Positions 36,042 through 47,725 of a stretch of DNA of 64,000 nt are shown here, one piece after another. Under the pieces are notes generated by a model. That model searched no databases and was not told where the DNA came from. It was given only the letters and a program-made list of their open reading frames with translations. The stretch covers positions 62,001 to 126,000 of the forward strand of contig DYEX01000127.1 of assembly GCA_020725525.1 (NCBI GenBank), in the 5' to 3' direction. Position 1 is the first letter of the stretch, and each line of letters starts with the position of its first letter. Both the position numbers and the translations under genes were made by a program. This DNA comes from Desulfovirgula sp. Lineage in GTDB: Bacteria > Bacillota > Desulfotomaculia > Desulfotomaculales > Desulfovirgulaceae.

Positions 36042-36482
36042 GTGAAAACGCCGGTAATTAGACCGCCTGAAGGTTTTTCCCCGGCTTTACAAAAGGCCCT
36101 GGCCTGGTGCCCCTACTGCGGGGAGGAAAAACCTTTCGGCCTGGACAGCCGTTTGGGGTACGCCCGGTGCGTGGGGTGCGGCATTTCCGAGCGGGATTTC
36201 TACGTGCGGCAGTTCAACGGCCTGTGGTCTGACGACGCGCTGGACAAATTTGTCCGCGCCGTGGAAAAAAGCCGCCGGAAATACGACAGGCCGTTCCCGT
36301 GGGAGACCGGCGTTATTGTAGGGGACCCCAACAAGTCCCAGGTCCCGTTTGACCCGGTGGGACGCGCGGGGAGTAAGTGCGAACGCTGCGGTAACTCTAT
36401 CGAAGCCGTCAGCAACCGGCAGAGATATTGTCCCGAATGCGCAAAAATCGTCCGGCGGGAGAAAAGGCGCAAAGAGAGGTAA
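36042..36482 (+). CDS. zinc-ribbon protein
   Basis: CPYCGEE..CVGCG; CERCGNSIEAVSNRQRYCPECA. Confidence 0.6.
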   Translation: MKTPVIRPPEGFSPALQKALAWCPYCGEEKPFGLDSRLGYARCVGCGISERDFYVRQFNGLWSDDALDKFVRAVEKSRRKYDRPFPWETGVIVGDPNKSQVPFDPVGRAGSKCERCGNSIEAVSNRQRYCPECAKIVRREKRRKER

Positions 36483-36673
36483 TGATAGTGCAGCCGCTCG
36501 AACGTCTTGCCGCGCTGATGCGGCCCTGGCGGAGATAGTCGGGTGGGGCGTACCCTGGCTCACCGGTACCGCCGGTCAGGCGTACGCGCTGTTCCCTAAA
36601 AACCTTTAAAACCTTTATCCGGGTAAAACTCTTCCGCCAGCGGCCGGTACCGGCGCTTGACGCCGGTTTATTG

Positions 36674-36694
36674 TACTAGTGTTTAACACTAGTA
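36674..36694. promoter_or_regulatory. 21-bp ACTAGT-type operator, copy 2
   Basis: tactagtgtttaacactagta, perfect palindrome with one central base. Confidence 0.75.
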
Positions 36695-36937
36695 TCCCCT
36701 TCAAACATACCCGGCAGTGCATAACGCGCGTTATAAATTTTAAGGCTTTCTCCGACACCTGCCGCCTAGCAACCTGGCGCGATCAGGACCATACTCGCAA
36801 ACAGAAGTAATAAAAAGAGGGGGTTAAGAGGGACCCAAATTACGCAACCACCACCCGACAAAACCCGGAAGGGGTTAGGAACGGATCCTCCCCATCCGGG
36901 TTCTGTTTGGTGCCGAAATTAGTGCACAAAATTTTAC

Positions 36938-37546
36938 TTATGGTTGCTGCTCTCCCGGTCTCAACTCCCGACCCAGGGCCTTTGCTTGGCCTTCCTTCAC
37001 TAATGCACCAACCGTATCGCCGGGCTTAAACCACTTCGTGAGATCGATCTTCTCGCCAGGTTTGTTCACAAAACGCATGCCGACCTGCACGCTGGTGTAC
37101 TCGTTGATGGTGATAGTGATGGTTCGTCCCACATCACCACCACCTTTTTCGACATTCATAGTCAGCTTATCTGGTTCGACTGAAATAACCTTCCCATGAC
37201 GAAACATCTTATTCAGTTCTTCCTGTTCTTTCTTTGCCGCCTCCTGAGCTTTTTCTTGTGCTATTACTTCAGCTGATTTGATATAAACAGCATTCTGTTC
37301 GTCGTTCCACTTAACTTCTGCTCCAAGATTTTCTGCAATAAATCTGAGAGGTACGAATACTCTGTTATTTACTATGATAGGCGATGGGTCACAAGAAACT
37401 TCCTTCCATTCACCATTCGTTTCGTGAGTTGCAATAAACAGCCTTATCTTTTCATTGGCATAGATATTACCCAGACAAAAACTTAATGACATCAGTAAGA
37501 CAAACGATGCTATAAACATTAATCGCCGTATACTCTTAAATGCCAT
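36938..37546 (-). CDS. secreted copper-amine-oxidase-N (stalk) domain protein
   Basis: Signal-like MAFKSIRRLMFIASFVLLMSLSFCLG; IIVNNRVFVPLRFIAENLGAEVKWNDEQNAVYI. Confidence 0.8.
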   Translation of the reverse strand: MAFKSIRRLMFIASFVLLMSLSFCLGNIYANEKIRLFIATHETNGEWKEVSCDPSPIIVNNRVFVPLRFIAENLGAEVKWNDEQNAVYIKSAEVIAQEKAQEAAKKEQEELNKMFRHGKVISVEPDKLTMNVEKGGGDVGRTITITINEYTSVQVGMRFVNKPGEKIDLTKWFKPGDTVGALVKEGQAKALGRELRPGEQQP

Positions 37547-38098
37547 AAAATTTCCCTCCAGTTTTTTAATGAAATCGACCATTGATTCCAAAGTTACTTC
37601 GTTTACCTATTTCCAGTTTCAAAACAAAACTAACCATTGTGGAGACTATCATAATTTTACATTAACTAGGCGGTGACCTGAGTTTGTGTGAAGAATCTCT
37701 GTTAAAGATTTTGCGGGTGCTATCGGCAACTTCACGGGAGCGTAGAATTAATATCTTTCGCATTTTTAATACCTCATTTTTTCAATAAAAACTAGCAATA
37801 CATCCCTAAGTGAATCTTTTACCAAAATGCGGCAGCAGTTTTTACACTATTTATATCACAAATAGTAAAGAATCCCTTTTTAAGACTTTTTTACGACGTT
37901 AAGAATGTAAATCCTTTGTCAGTTTAAACAAACTTATCGACATAATTCGCAAAAAACGACAAAGAAATGGCTGTTAACTTTTCACAAAACGGCCCTTTTG
38001 TGAATTAATCACCCCGAAAAGGACGCAAAAGGGAGGCTGTAGAAAGCATTTAAGGCCGGAATTTCAATTCGCAAAAGGAAAATGGAGGGAAACGTCGA

Positions 38099-38950
38099 AT
38101 GGATATACTGACCAGTTTCAAGAACAGCCTGCTGGCCAGGGGGCTTTCCCCCGGCACGGCGGAAATATACTCCGGGCACCTGCGCCGGTTCTTCGCCTGG
38201 GTGGAAGGGACCTACGGCGAACCCGACCCGGCGGCGGTCACTCCCCTGGACGTGGCCGACTACAGGCGTTATCTTCAGAACAGGAGCAGGAAACCCTCTA
38301 CGGTGAACAACGCCCTGGACGCCATCGGCAGCTTCTTCGCCTGGGCGAAGGAAGCCGGTATCGTCCAGGCCGACCCGACGGAGGGCGTGAAGCGGCTGCC
38401 GGAGCAGAAACCGGCCCCGAAGTGGCTTTCCAGGAGAGAGCTGGGCGCCCTGGTGCGGGCGGTCCAGAAGTACGGGAGCAGGAGAGACCAGGCACTGGTC
38501 ACGCTCCTTTTGCACACCGGGCTGCGGGTTTCCGAAGCGGTTTCCCTGCGGGTGCAGGACGTGGTTATCCGGGAGCGTTCCGGCCACGTCGCCGTCCGGC
38601 AGGGCAAGGGCGGCAAGTACCGGGAGGTGCCCCTGAACGCTACGGCAAGGCGTACCCTGGGGGAGTACCTTGCGGGACTTTCAGGTGAATGGTTCTTCCC
38701 CGGCAAAAACGGCCCCATGACCCGGCGGGCGGCGGAAAAGGTTCTGGCGAAGTACGCCCGATTAGCAGGGGTGGAGGCGACCCCGCACCGGCTGAGGCAC
38801 ACATTCTGCAAGATGTTGGTGGACGCGGGGGAGGCGCTGGACAGGGTGGCGGTGCTTGCGGGCCACGAGAACATGAACACCACCGCCAGGTACACCAGGC
38901 CCGGCAGGGCCGACCTGGAGGCGGCGGTGGAGAAGATAGCGTGGGAGTGA
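38099..38950 (+). CDS. XerC/D-type tyrosine recombinase
   Basis: HTGLRVSEAVSLRVQDV; HRLRHTFCKMLVDAGEALDRVAVLAGHENMNTTARYTRP. Confidence 0.92.
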   Translation: MDILTSFKNSLLARGLSPGTAEIYSGHLRRFFAWVEGTYGEPDPAAVTPLDVADYRRYLQNRSRKPSTVNNALDAIGSFFAWAKEAGIVQADPTEGVKRLPEQKPAPKWLSRRELGALVRAVQKYGSRRDQALVTLLLHTGLRVSEAVSLRVQDVVIRERSGHVAVRQGKGGKYREVPLNATARRTLGEYLAGLSGEWFFPGKNGPMTRRAAEKVLAKYARLAGVEATPHRLRHTFCKMLVDAGEALDRVAVLAGHENMNTTARYTRPGRADLEAAVEKIAWE

Positions 38951-38953
38951 AAG

Positions 38954-39847
38954 ATGGAAATGACACGCAAAGAAAGAATCGGTCTTTTAATGAAAACAGC
39001 TCTTCAGGGGATTAAAGAAAACGGCGGGCAGCTTCCTGTTCGGGATGTTTTGCGCTACGTGGAAGAGCATGTCCAACTTACCGAACATGAAAGACAAAGG
39101 TACGAGAAATCAGGGTATGTAAGATGGGAAGCACTTATCCATTTTTATTCCATTGATTGTCTGAAGGCTGGCTGGCTAAGGAAAAATAAGGGGATATGGT
39201 ACATTACGGACGATGGGATAGATGCCTTAAGGTTATCTCCAGAAGATTTTATTAGACAGGCCCAGGAAAAATACCGCGAATGGAAAAGCAAACATTCGAT
39301 TAAGGAAGATAAGGAAGAATCAACTGAATTGGAGCAAGAAACCGAAGTTATACGCAGGACAGCTTACGAACAAGCCGTTTCTGTAGCCAGAAAAGAAATA
39401 GAGGAATATATCTCTCAATTGGGAGCTTACGAATTCCAGGATTTAGTTGCTGCTTTACTACGGGGGATGGGTTATTATACTCCCTTTATCTCACCGCAGG
39501 GGAAAGACGGCGGGTTTGATATTCTGGCATACAAAGATCCCTTTGGAAGCACAACTCCCAGGATAAAGGTCCAGGTGAAACACCGGAACCAAAAAGTGAC
39601 CGTTAAAGAAGTAAGAGAGCTTGCCAGTCTCCTTAATAAAGAGGGTGAAATGGGACTGATCGTTTCCTCCGGAGGATTTACTGCGGATGCAGAGGTAGAA
39701 ATTCGCAGGTCAGCTCGCCACATTGAGAAAATGGACTTAAATGATTTTATTGGACTCTGGGAGGAATATTACGATAAGATGCGCGAAGAGGATAAGATTT
39801 ACCTGCCATTGCGGCGCGTCTCTTTTTTGGCCCCGCCGAAGGAGTGA
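38954..39847 (+). CDS. Mrr-like restriction endonuclease
   Basis: FQDLVAALLRGMGYYTPFISPQGKDGGFDILAYKDP..IKVQVKHRNQKVTVKEVREL PD-(D/E)XK core; N-terminal winged helix. Confidence 0.88.
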   Translation: MEMTRKERIGLLMKTALQGIKENGGQLPVRDVLRYVEEHVQLTEHERQRYEKSGYVRWEALIHFYSIDCLKAGWLRKNKGIWYITDDGIDALRLSPEDFIRQAQEKYREWKSKHSIKEDKEESTELEQETEVIRRTAYEQAVSVARKEIEEYISQLGAYEFQDLVAALLRGMGYYTPFISPQGKDGGFDILAYKDPFGSTTPRIKVQVKHRNQKVTVKEVRELASLLNKEGEMGLIVSSGGFTADAEVEIRRSARHIEKMDLNDFIGLWEEYYDKMREEDKIYLPLRRVSFLAPPKE

Positions 39848-39942
39848 TTAAATCATGGTTACTCGGCTTTTATTTTTATGAAACTGCCCTATCTAGTTGA
39901 ACCCATGTTTAAAAATCACGTGAATATCAGGGGGCAAAAAAA

Positions 39943-42900
39943 GTGAGTTTACAACCAGGAGATATAATAACTGGTTCTATTTTCTCTGAGCCTGTGAAGG
40001 TGCTGGCGTACAGAACCATCAGCCCGTCGCTGACCAAGATCGAGGCTGTCGGCCTTCACTCAAAGAGGTACTACGATCCCATCCTTAATCCCGCCGAACT
40101 GGCCGCGCTTACCAAATCTTCGGAGCAACACCTTGAGTTTACAGGCGAAGCCGAAAACGTCTTTCTATTTCTTGAGGGCATGCGCGTCCGCAACGCCTTC
40201 CAGTTTGACCCCTTATACGGGGTAAGCATTTCCCAAATTCACCCGCTACCTCACCAAATTGAAGCAGTGTACCACCACATCCTGAAAAACCCGAACATTC
40301 GCTTTCTTTTGGCTGACGACCCTGGCGCGGGCAAAACCATTATGGCCGGGCTTCTCTTTAAAGAGTTAAAATACCGGGGCTTGGTCAACCGCGTTCTGAT
40401 CGTCGTTCCCGGCCACTTAAAAGACCAGTGGCTCAGGGAAATGAAAGAGCGCTTTGGTGAAAAATTCCTGGTCGTCGACCGCGGCGTGATGAACGCCAGC
40501 TGGGGGCAAAACATCTGGACCGAAAATAACCAGATCATTACCTCCCTGGATTTTGCCAAACAGGAAGACGTTATGTTTGCTTTAAAGGACTCCTCCTGGG
40601 ACCTGGTAATCGTGGACGAAGCCCACAAGATGTCCGCCTACCGGTACGGCGACAAGATAAGCAAGACGGCCCGTTACCAGTTTGGCGAACTGATTTCCCA
40701 GATAACTAAATACCTTCTTTTCCTTACGGCCACGCCCCACCGCGGAGACCCGGAGAATTTCCGTTTGTTCCTGGACCTCCTGCAGCCCGGCTTTTTTGCC
40801 AGTTCGGAAATGCTGGCCGCTTCCATTCAAAACAAAGATAACCCCCTTTTCTTAAGGCGGCTCAAGGAGGATTTAAGGAATTTCGATAACGCCCCTCTCT
40901 TTCCACCCCGGCAGGTGGAGACCGTCAAATACAAGCTGAGCGAAGCCGAAATGGAACTTTACAATGCCGTAACCACCTATGTTGAGCAGAACTTCAATAA
41001 AGCCCTCCAGAAAGAAAAGCGCAACGTCACCTTTGCCCTGACCATCCTCCAGAGGAGGCTGGCCTCCAGCGTCAGGGCCGCCCGCAAGTCGCTGGAGCGT
41101 CGCCGGGACCGGCTGCAGGAACTATATAAAAAGGGGCAATTGCTCCAGGACCTGGGCTACACCGAAGATTACGTGGAAGACCTGGAAGAGAACATCCGCT
41201 GGCAGAAAGAAGAAGAACTTTTAGAAAAACTTACCTCCGCAGAAACTTTAGAGGAACTGAAAGAAGAGATTGAAAAGCTAGATGAGCTCGTGCTCCTGGC
41301 CAAAGAAGTGGAAAAGCAAGAAATCGAAACCAAACTGAAACGCCTAAAAGAAGTTGTTGAAGAGGAAAGGCTCCGGGAGACCGGCACCAAGCTCCTCATT
41401 TTCACCGAATCGAGGGACACGCTGGAGTACCTGGCCGAAAAAATCGGCAAGAAGTGGGGATACTCCGTTGCTACCATTCACGGCGGCATGGGTATGGACG
41501 CCCGCATCCGGGCGGAGCACGAATTTAAAAACCGCGCCCAGGTGATGGTGGCCACCGAGGCGGCAGGAGAAGGGATCAACCTGCAATTCTGCTGGTTGAT
41601 GGTGAATTACGATATTCCCTGGAACCCGAACCGCTTGGAGCAGAGGATGGGGCGCATTCACCGCTATGGGCAGCGCAATGAGGTGCACATTTACAATTTG
41701 GTGGCCGCAGATACCCGGGAAGGAAGAATTCTAGAAAAACTTTTTGAGAAACTGAACCGCATGAGAGAGCACCTGGGTTCCGACCGGGTTTTTGATGTCA
41801 TTGGCGACATCCTGCCGGGGGTCAGCTTAAAAGACCTTATCCTGGAAGCAATTGCAGGTAGGCGAACGATGGAAGAAATCCTGGCCGAGATAGAGCGGGT
41901 GCCGGACGAAGAGGCCATCCTCCGGGTAAAAGAAGCGACAATGGAGGCCCTGGCCACCCGCCACCTCGACCTTTCCCGGATCATTGGTGACCAAAGGATT
42001 GCCAGGGAAAACCGGCTGGTGCCGGAGTACATCGAAAAGTTTTTCCTGCGGGCGGCCCAGAAGCTCGAAATAAAGTGCGAAAAACGTCAGGACGGTTTCT
42101 GGCGAGTAAGCTCAGTTCCCTTTGAGGTGCGCAACCAGCCGTATGAATTCAAAATTAAATACGGAGAGGTGCATCGAGAATACCTGAAGGTGGCTTTCGA
42201 TAAAGAAGCGGCCTTTAACGCTCAGGCAGAGTTTGTCACGATGGGGCATCCTTTGATGGAAGCCGTACTGGAAACCGTATTTAAAAAATATCAGCAGGAC
42301 GCTGCCCGGGGTGCGGTCTTTATCGACCCCGACGGCAGGAAGAACGGCCTGTTGTGGTTTTTAACCGGCGAGATTAAAGACGGCAGAGGGGAAGTTGCCG
42401 GCCGCCGTTTGCTCTGCATCTATCAGGCAGTTGACGGCAGATTTTCTTCCGTCAACCCTTCGGTGATCTGGGACCTCAAGCCGCGTGATGAAGGTGGGCC
42501 AGTTGAACAGGAAACAGCGGCCTTGTCTACTTCCAAAGAAGACGTGATTGCTTTCGCTTTGAATCACCAGCTGCTTCCGTACCGTGAAGAATTATTGCAG
42601 CAAAGGCAGCGGGACGCCGCCCTTAAGGAAAAATACGGGCTTAGGTCCATCGAATCTATGATTTTAGAGTCCGAAGCCAAACTTGCCGACTACGAAACGA
42701 GGAAGATAAAAGGTGAGAATATTCCGGAAGTAACGATTATCCAGGAGAGCCGCAAAAGGGAGGAGCTGGAGCAGAAAAAAATCCGGCTGCAGGACGAAAT
42801 CCGCGCCCAGACCAGCCTTTACCCTTCCGAACCGGAGGTTCTGGCCGTAATCCGCGTATTGCCGGGAGTGTCCCTGCCGGACGGGATGGCTAGCGACGAA

Positions 42901-43272
42901 TCAATCGAGCAGGTGGGGATGGAGCTGGCCATGAGGTACGAGCGGGAGCAGGGGAGGGAACCCGAGGACGTCTCGGCGCAGGCTTTGGGTTACGACATCC
43001 GCTCGGTTGACGCAGCCGGGAACTGCCGCTACATCGAGGTGAAAGCCCGGGCAAAAAGCGGTGCCATAGCCTTGACGCCGAACGAATGGCTGTTGGCCAA
43101 CCGCTTGGGAGACGAATATTGGCTGTACATTGTGGAGCAGGCTGCTACTGCACCGGTACTATACACACTACAAAACCCGGCAGCACACCTGAAGCCGGAG
43201 GAAGTGGTAGAGATTGTGCGGTATGTGGTAAAGGATTGGCGGAACGTGGCAAGGAGAGCAGAGACAAATTGA
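39943..43272 (+). CDS. SNF2-family helicase with C-terminal DUF3883-like domain
   Basis: LLADDPGAGKTIMAGLL, VIVDEAHKMS, LFLTATPHRGDPENF, EQRMGRIHRYGQ; C-terminal GYDIRSVDAAGNCRYIEVKARAK..NEWLLANRLGDEYWLYIVE. Confidence 0.92.
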   Translation: MSLQPGDIITGSIFSEPVKVLAYRTISPSLTKIEAVGLHSKRYYDPILNPAELAALTKSSEQHLEFTGEAENVFLFLEGMRVRNAFQFDPLYGVSISQIHPLPHQIEAVYHHILKNPNIRFLLADDPGAGKTIMAGLLFKELKYRGLVNRVLIVVPGHLKDQWLREMKERFGEKFLVVDRGVMNASWGQNIWTENNQIITSLDFAKQEDVMFALKDSSWDLVIVDEAHKMSAYRYGDKISKTARYQFGELISQITKYLLFLTATPHRGDPENFRLFLDLLQPGFFASSEMLAASIQNKDNPLFLRRLKEDLRNFDNAPLFPPRQVETVKYKLSEAEMELYNAVTTYVEQNFNKALQKEKRNVTFALTILQRRLASSVRAARKSLERRRDRLQELYKKGQLLQDLGYTEDYVEDLEENIRWQKEEELLEKLTSAETLEELKEEIEKLDELVLLAKEVEKQEIETKLKRLKEVVEEERLRETGTKLLIFTESRDTLEYLAEKIGKKWGYSVATIHGGMGMDARIRAEHEFKNRAQVMVATEAAGEGINLQFCWLMVNYDIPWNPNRLEQRMGRIHRYGQRNEVHIYNLVAADTREGRILEKLFEKLNRMREHLGSDRVFDVIGDILPGVSLKDLILEAIAGRRTMEEILAEIERVPDEEAILRVKEATMEALATRHLDLSRIIGDQRIARENRLVPEYIEKFFLRAAQKLEIKCEKRQDGFWRVSSVPFEVRNQPYEFKIKYGEVHREYLKVAFDKEAAFNAQAEFVTMGHPLMEAVLETVFKKYQQDAARGAVFIDPDGRKNGLLWFLTGEIKDGRGEVAGRRLLCIYQAVDGRFSSVNPSVIWDLKPRDEGGPVEQETAALSTSKEDVIAFALNHQLLPYREELLQQRQRDAALKEKYGLRSIESMILESEAKLADYETRKIKGENIPEVTIIQESRKREELEQKKIRLQDEIRAQTSLYPSEPEVLAVIRVLPGVSLPDGMASDESIEQVGMELAMRYEREQGREPEDVSAQALGYDIRSVDAAGNCRYIEVKARAKSGAIALTPNEWLLANRLGDEYWLYIVEQAATAPVLYTLQNPAAHLKPEEVVEIVRYVVKDWRNVARRAETN

Positions 43273-44105
43273 TTGTGTTTTTCATTGTAATGCTCACTTT
43301 CACCCTTGTTTCATTATGTATCTATCGGCCATTCTGGCAACCCTGGTCATCTTTAGCTAGCATCATAATGGCTGGGGTTACTGCAATAATGGCTTTTTAC
43401 ACTAAAAGGATGGCAGATGAAGCAAGGTTGAGTCGCTTGGAAGGCGAAAGATACAAGGAGAAGGCCGCTTTTCAGAGAGTGCTGGCCATTTTAGCTTGGG
43501 ATATTCAACGGCATGACCGGTGGTTTAAACAGGCTACTGCTTCCTCTATAGATCGGTTTTCTGTATTTCTTCCGGACCTGGAGGCAGTTTTCCGTTTAGG
43601 CCAGGTACATCATAGTCTGTTAAGCTTACTTGACGAGGTTGTGTTACCTTCTCCCCTTCTCAGGAGATTCATGGGGTTATTGTTGTATACACAGGAATTA
43701 AACGCGAAGTTGTTAAATGATTTGGCATTGTTAAAGGATGAATTAAGAGAATCTATGAATGTAGAGCTACAGAATAGATTGGAGCGCTCTCTCCATGACT
43801 TCAAAAGGGAATGGTTAGTCCTCCGGTTTTACCAGCGAGAGTTTGCCTGTTACATCGTGGCGGAGACAAAGAGACGAGGTTTCCAAGAAATAGCGGAAGC
43901 GTTTGAAGTAACTTCGGTATTCGAGCCCACTCCAGACATGGCTAAGTTAAATTCATTAGAAAGCCAGTTTTCTTTATTGCCACCGGAACCAAACGAGCCC
44001 GATTACCTAAAATGTAAACGTGAGGAACTTCTCATAAAAGCTAAGCAGAGAGCCGAAGAAGAAGCCAGAACTGTGAAAGAGTTGCTCGATGCGGGGGGTG
44101 TGTGA
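43269..44105 (+). CDS. membrane-anchored coiled-coil protein in defence operon
   Basis: TTG start overlapping the helicase stop; two N-terminal hydrophobic helices then helical region. Confidence 0.6.
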   Translation: MIVFFIVMLTFTLVSLCIYRPFWQPWSSLASIIMAGVTAIMAFYTKRMADEARLSRLEGERYKEKAAFQRVLAILAWDIQRHDRWFKQATASSIDRFSVFLPDLEAVFRLGQVHHSLLSLLDEVVLPSPLLRRFMGLLLYTQELNAKLLNDLALLKDELRESMNVELQNRLERSLHDFKREWLVLRFYQREFACYIVAETKRRGFQEIAEAFEVTSVFEPTPDMAKLNSLESQFSLLPPEPNEPDYLKCKREELLIKAKQRAEEEARTVKELLDAGGV

Positions 44106-46794
44106 GATTAGAAACAAAGCTTTCATCGAAAGCTCTTTTCCTGTAAAAGAGGTCAGCCGGGAGTCGGCGCGGGAGAAAAACATCCGCCACGGGCACATCT
44201 CCACCCTGCACATCTGGTGGGCGAGGCGGCCACTGGCAGCCTCCCGGGCGACAATTTACTCGGCGCTTGTTCCGGAGCCAAATGACGAACAGGAGCGACT
44301 CACCCGGGCAAGCTTCATCCATGAACTATGTAAGTGGGAAAACTCCCTTAACCCCTATTACATTGAGCGGGCCAAGAGAGATATTATTGCGGCAAATAGC
44401 GGTAAGCTTCCGAGGATTATCGACCCCTTTTCTGGCGGAGGAAATATAGCGTTAGAGGCCCTGCGCCTCGGATGCGAAACCTATGCTTCCGACCTCAACC
44501 CGGTGGCGGTATTGATTGAAAAGGCTACTTTGGAGTTTCCTCAAAAGTACGGCAGGCCGGTCAAGCGTAAAGAAAAGACACCACTGGGTGAAGTGGAGCG
44601 CGAAGTCAACCCCCTTTTAGAAGACGTTAAGCGCTGGGGGGAATGGGTTCTGGAGGAAGCGCGTAAGGAGATGGGGTGTTTCTACCCCTCCGATCCCGAC
44701 GGTAGTATTCCGGTAGGGTACATCTGGGCAAGGACGGTTAAGTGCAATAACCCGGCCTGTGGGGCGGAGATACCTCTCCTGCGCCAGACCTGGCTAGCCA
44801 AAAAAGACAATAAACAGGTGGCCCTTAAAATTATCCCATTGGGGAATAAAATAAGGTTCGAGATTATGGAAGGAGCGGCCATCAACTTCGACCCCGGGGA
44901 AGGGACCGTTGCGCGGGCCAGAGTGATCTGCCCCTGCTGCGGCAGCGGTTTGACCGACAAAGAGGTTCGGAAGCAGTTTCAGAAAGGCCGGGTCGGTCAG
45001 CGGCTGGTGGCGGTAGTCTTGCACCACCCGGACCGGCAGGGGAAGACTTACCGCCTGGCGACGGAAAAGGACATGGAGGTTTTCCGGAAAGCCGAGGAGT
45101 ATCTGGAACAAAAGCGGGAGGAGTTGTGGGGCAAGTGGGGCTTTGACCCGGTACCGGATGAACCTATACCAACTCCTTGTCATGACGTTGATCGCCCACC
45201 AATGTACGGAATGTACACTTGGGGCGACCTCTTCAACCCCCGCCAGAAGCTGGCGCTGATCACTTTTGCAGAGAGGGTGCGGCAGGCACACGAGTTGATG
45301 CTGGCGGAGGGGTATAAGGAGGAGTATGCCAGGGTGATAGTGACATATTTGGCACTGGGGTTGGATAGATTAGCGGATTATAATTCTGGAATCTCAACAT
45401 GGGTCCCTCATGGAGAGTTTGTTGGACATACCTTCACCAGACAAGCTTTACCAATGGTATGGGATTATTTCGAACTAAGTCCCTTCAGCGAAGCTACGGG
45501 TGATTGGAACTCAGGGTTGGATTGGATCTTAAGGGTTGTCGACCATTGCTCCCAAACCAACTCCACCCCCGCCACCGTCACACAGGCCTCCGCCACTGCT
45601 CTGCCCTATCCCGACAACTACTTCGACGCCGTGGTCACTGACCCGCCGTACTACGATAATGTTGGATACGCCAATTTATCGGATTTCTTTTATGTATGGC
45701 TAAAGAGAACCATAGGAGACTTTTATCCTGAGCTTTTTGCCACTCCGCTAACCCCAAAGAGTCAAGAATGTGTCCAAGATCCTTACCGATACGGAAGCAA
45801 GGAGCAGGCCAAAGTCTTTTTTGAAGAATGCATTACTAAAGCCTTTAAAGAAATCCACCGAATTTTAAAACCCGAAGGTACTGCTGTCATTGTCTTTGCA
45901 CACAAGACCACCGCGGCCTGGGAGACCATCATCAATGCACTTTTAAACTCTGGTCTTTACCTTACCGCCTCCTGGCCGTTACACACAGAAATGAAGGCTC
46001 GCTTATTGGCCAAGGAATCGGCGGCCCTTGCCTCCTCCATCTACATGATCTGCCGCAAGCGTACTACCAGGGAAACTGCCTATTATAACGAGATCAAACC
46101 CCTGGTAGAAGAGAGGATCCGGCAAAAGCTGGATCAGTTCTGGAACGAGGGGATCGGTGGCAGCGACTTCTTCATCGCCGCCATCGGCCCGGCTTTAGAG
46201 GTTTTCGGCCGTTACGAGAAGGTGGAGACCTACGCGGGCGAGGAAGTTTCGGCTCAGGACCTGCTGGAATTTGTCCGCAAGACGGTGAGCGAGTACGCCC
46301 TGGCCAGGATTCTTAAAAACGGCAACCTGGGAGGTATTGACGCCACCGCCCGATTCTACCTCCTCTGGCGCTGGACCTACAACGGGGCAAGGGTTCATTT
46401 TGACGAGGCGCGTAAGCTTTCTTCTGCCTGCGGCGTCGAACTGGAGCAGTACTGGAACGGAGGCCTTGTTAAAAAAGACAAAGAGTACATCAGCGTCTTG
46501 GGGCCAAAAGAGAGGGATAGAAAGTTTTTGGAGAAGGAAAAGTTTAACAGTATGGTGGACGTCCTTCACGCCTGCCTGTTGCTGTGGGAGAAGAGCCAGC
46601 GCATGAAAATAACCGAAATCCTGCAATCATCAGGCAACCTCCACAACAACGCCTTCTGGCAACTGGCCCAGGCCGTTTCGGACATTTTGCCGGAGGGAGA
46701 CAAAGAGAAGCAAATGATTCAAGGTTTCCTTTACGGTCGGGATAGCTACCACAAAGCAGCAAACGGCACCGGGCAGCAATCCTTCGGTTTTTAG
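44089..46794 (+). CDS. DUF1156 DNA methyltransferase
   Basis: [107 protein letters not shown]. Confidence 0.92.
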   Translation: MRGVCEIRNKAFIESSFPVKEVSRESAREKNIRHGHISTLHIWWARRPLAASRATIYSALVPEPNDEQERLTRASFIHELCKWENSLNPYYIERAKRDIIAANSGKLPRIIDPFSGGGNIALEALRLGCETYASDLNPVAVLIEKATLEFPQKYGRPVKRKEKTPLGEVEREVNPLLEDVKRWGEWVLEEARKEMGCFYPSDPDGSIPVGYIWARTVKCNNPACGAEIPLLRQTWLAKKDNKQVALKIIPLGNKIRFEIMEGAAINFDPGEGTVARARVICPCCGSGLTDKEVRKQFQKGRVGQRLVAVVLHHPDRQGKTYRLATEKDMEVFRKAEEYLEQKREELWGKWGFDPVPDEPIPTPCHDVDRPPMYGMYTWGDLFNPRQKLALITFAERVRQAHELMLAEGYKEEYARVIVTYLALGLDRLADYNSGISTWVPHGEFVGHTFTRQALPMVWDYFELSPFSEATGDWNSGLDWILRVVDHCSQTNSTPATVTQASATALPYPDNYFDAVVTDPPYYDNVGYANLSDFFYVWLKRTIGDFYPELFATPLTPKSQECVQDPYRYGSKEQAKVFFEECITKAFKEIHRILKPEGTAVIVFAHKTTAAWETIINALLNSGLYLTASWPLHTEMKARLLAKESAALASSIYMICRKRTTRETAYYNEIKPLVEERIRQKLDQFWNEGIGGSDFFIAAIGPALEVFGRYEKVETYAGEEVSAQDLLEFVRKTVSEYALARILKNGNLGGIDATARFYLLWRWTYNGARVHFDEARKLSSACGVELEQYWNGGLVKKDKEYISVLGPKERDRKFLEKEKFNSMVDVLHACLLLWEKSQRMKITEILQSSGNLHNNAFWQLAQAVSDILPEGDKEKQMIQGFLYGRDSYHKAANGTGQQSFGF

Positions 46795-47081
46795 AAAGGG
46801 CGATAGTTAAATGATGGTCATTTTTCTCCCGTGGTGCCCATTAAACAAAGAATATGCGAGGAAAGGAATTAAGCCATTACCATATTCTACTGATTTGGAT
46901 GAAGCAAGAGCTTAATGAAGTCTGGGGATTTGTGTTTTTCTGATCTGGCGAAACGCGAGCTTTTTAAGGCTTACGGTTCTTACTGTAACCGTGACAATTC
47001 GACGGAAGTATTTCCAGAAAGTAATTGAGAAAGAAGTGTTAGCGTTTATGGGTAAGTTGTCCCCAGGGGGAGAGGGACAGA

Positions 47082-47678
47082 ATGACTGATCAGAATAATG
47101 AGGTAATAAAATCTTTTGATTCACTTCTTACCAAAATTGATGCTATAGGCGAATGGTTTCGCCAAAGAGGGATAAAGGCGCTCAATACAGGGGACTACGA
47201 GACGGCGGAAAAAATAATTAGCCAGGCCAAGAAGATGGCTACTTTTCGGGAAAGGATTATGGAGCTAAAAGTTGAGTGGCAAAAGAGTTTTTCCCAGGAA
47301 GTCGATGAAACTGCTACAGATAAAAAACTAACAAGTACTTTACCCAAAGGGCCGGAACCGGTTCAAGGATTAAACATACGCACGCAAGAAAAGGAATTTC
47401 GCCGTCCGATTCTGGAAGCGCTAGAAGAACTTGGCGGTGCGGCTCATCCTAATGAAGTTCTAAAGCTCGTTTATGAAAAAATGAAGGAGCGGTTGAGCGA
47501 GTATGACCACCAGTTGCTTCCTGGGGGGAGAGAAGTGCGCTGGCGCAATACGGCTCGATGGTGTCGTAAGCACATGGTAAAAGAAGGGTTATTAGCTTCC
47601 GATTCTCCGCCTGGTATCTGGGAAATCACTCCTGCAGGACGGATAGAGTTGGCACGTCTACGAAAAACTGAAGAGTAA
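47082..47678 (+). CDS. winged-helix (Mrr N-terminal-like) protein
   Basis: FRRPILEALEELGGAAHPNEVLKLVYEKM..RWRNTARWCRKHMVKEGLLASDSPPGIWEITPAGR. Confidence 0.65.
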   Translation: MTDQNNEVIKSFDSLLTKIDAIGEWFRQRGIKALNTGDYETAEKIISQAKKMATFRERIMELKVEWQKSFSQEVDETATDKKLTSTLPKGPEPVQGLNIRTQEKEFRRPILEALEELGGAAHPNEVLKLVYEKMKERLSEYDHQLLPGGREVRWRNTARWCRKHMVKEGLLASDSPPGIWEITPAGRIELARLRKTEE

Positions 47679-47725
47679 TTTTACTGGGTTTCTGAAACAG
47701 TTCTCGATCTAGGGGAGGGAGAAAA

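Noticed and set aside
46795-47081. Possible extra gene between methylase and winged-helix protein
   Set aside because: Only a ~34-codon ORF (MMVIFLPWCPLNKEYARKGIKPLPYSTDLDEARA) is visible; too short and unsupported to call
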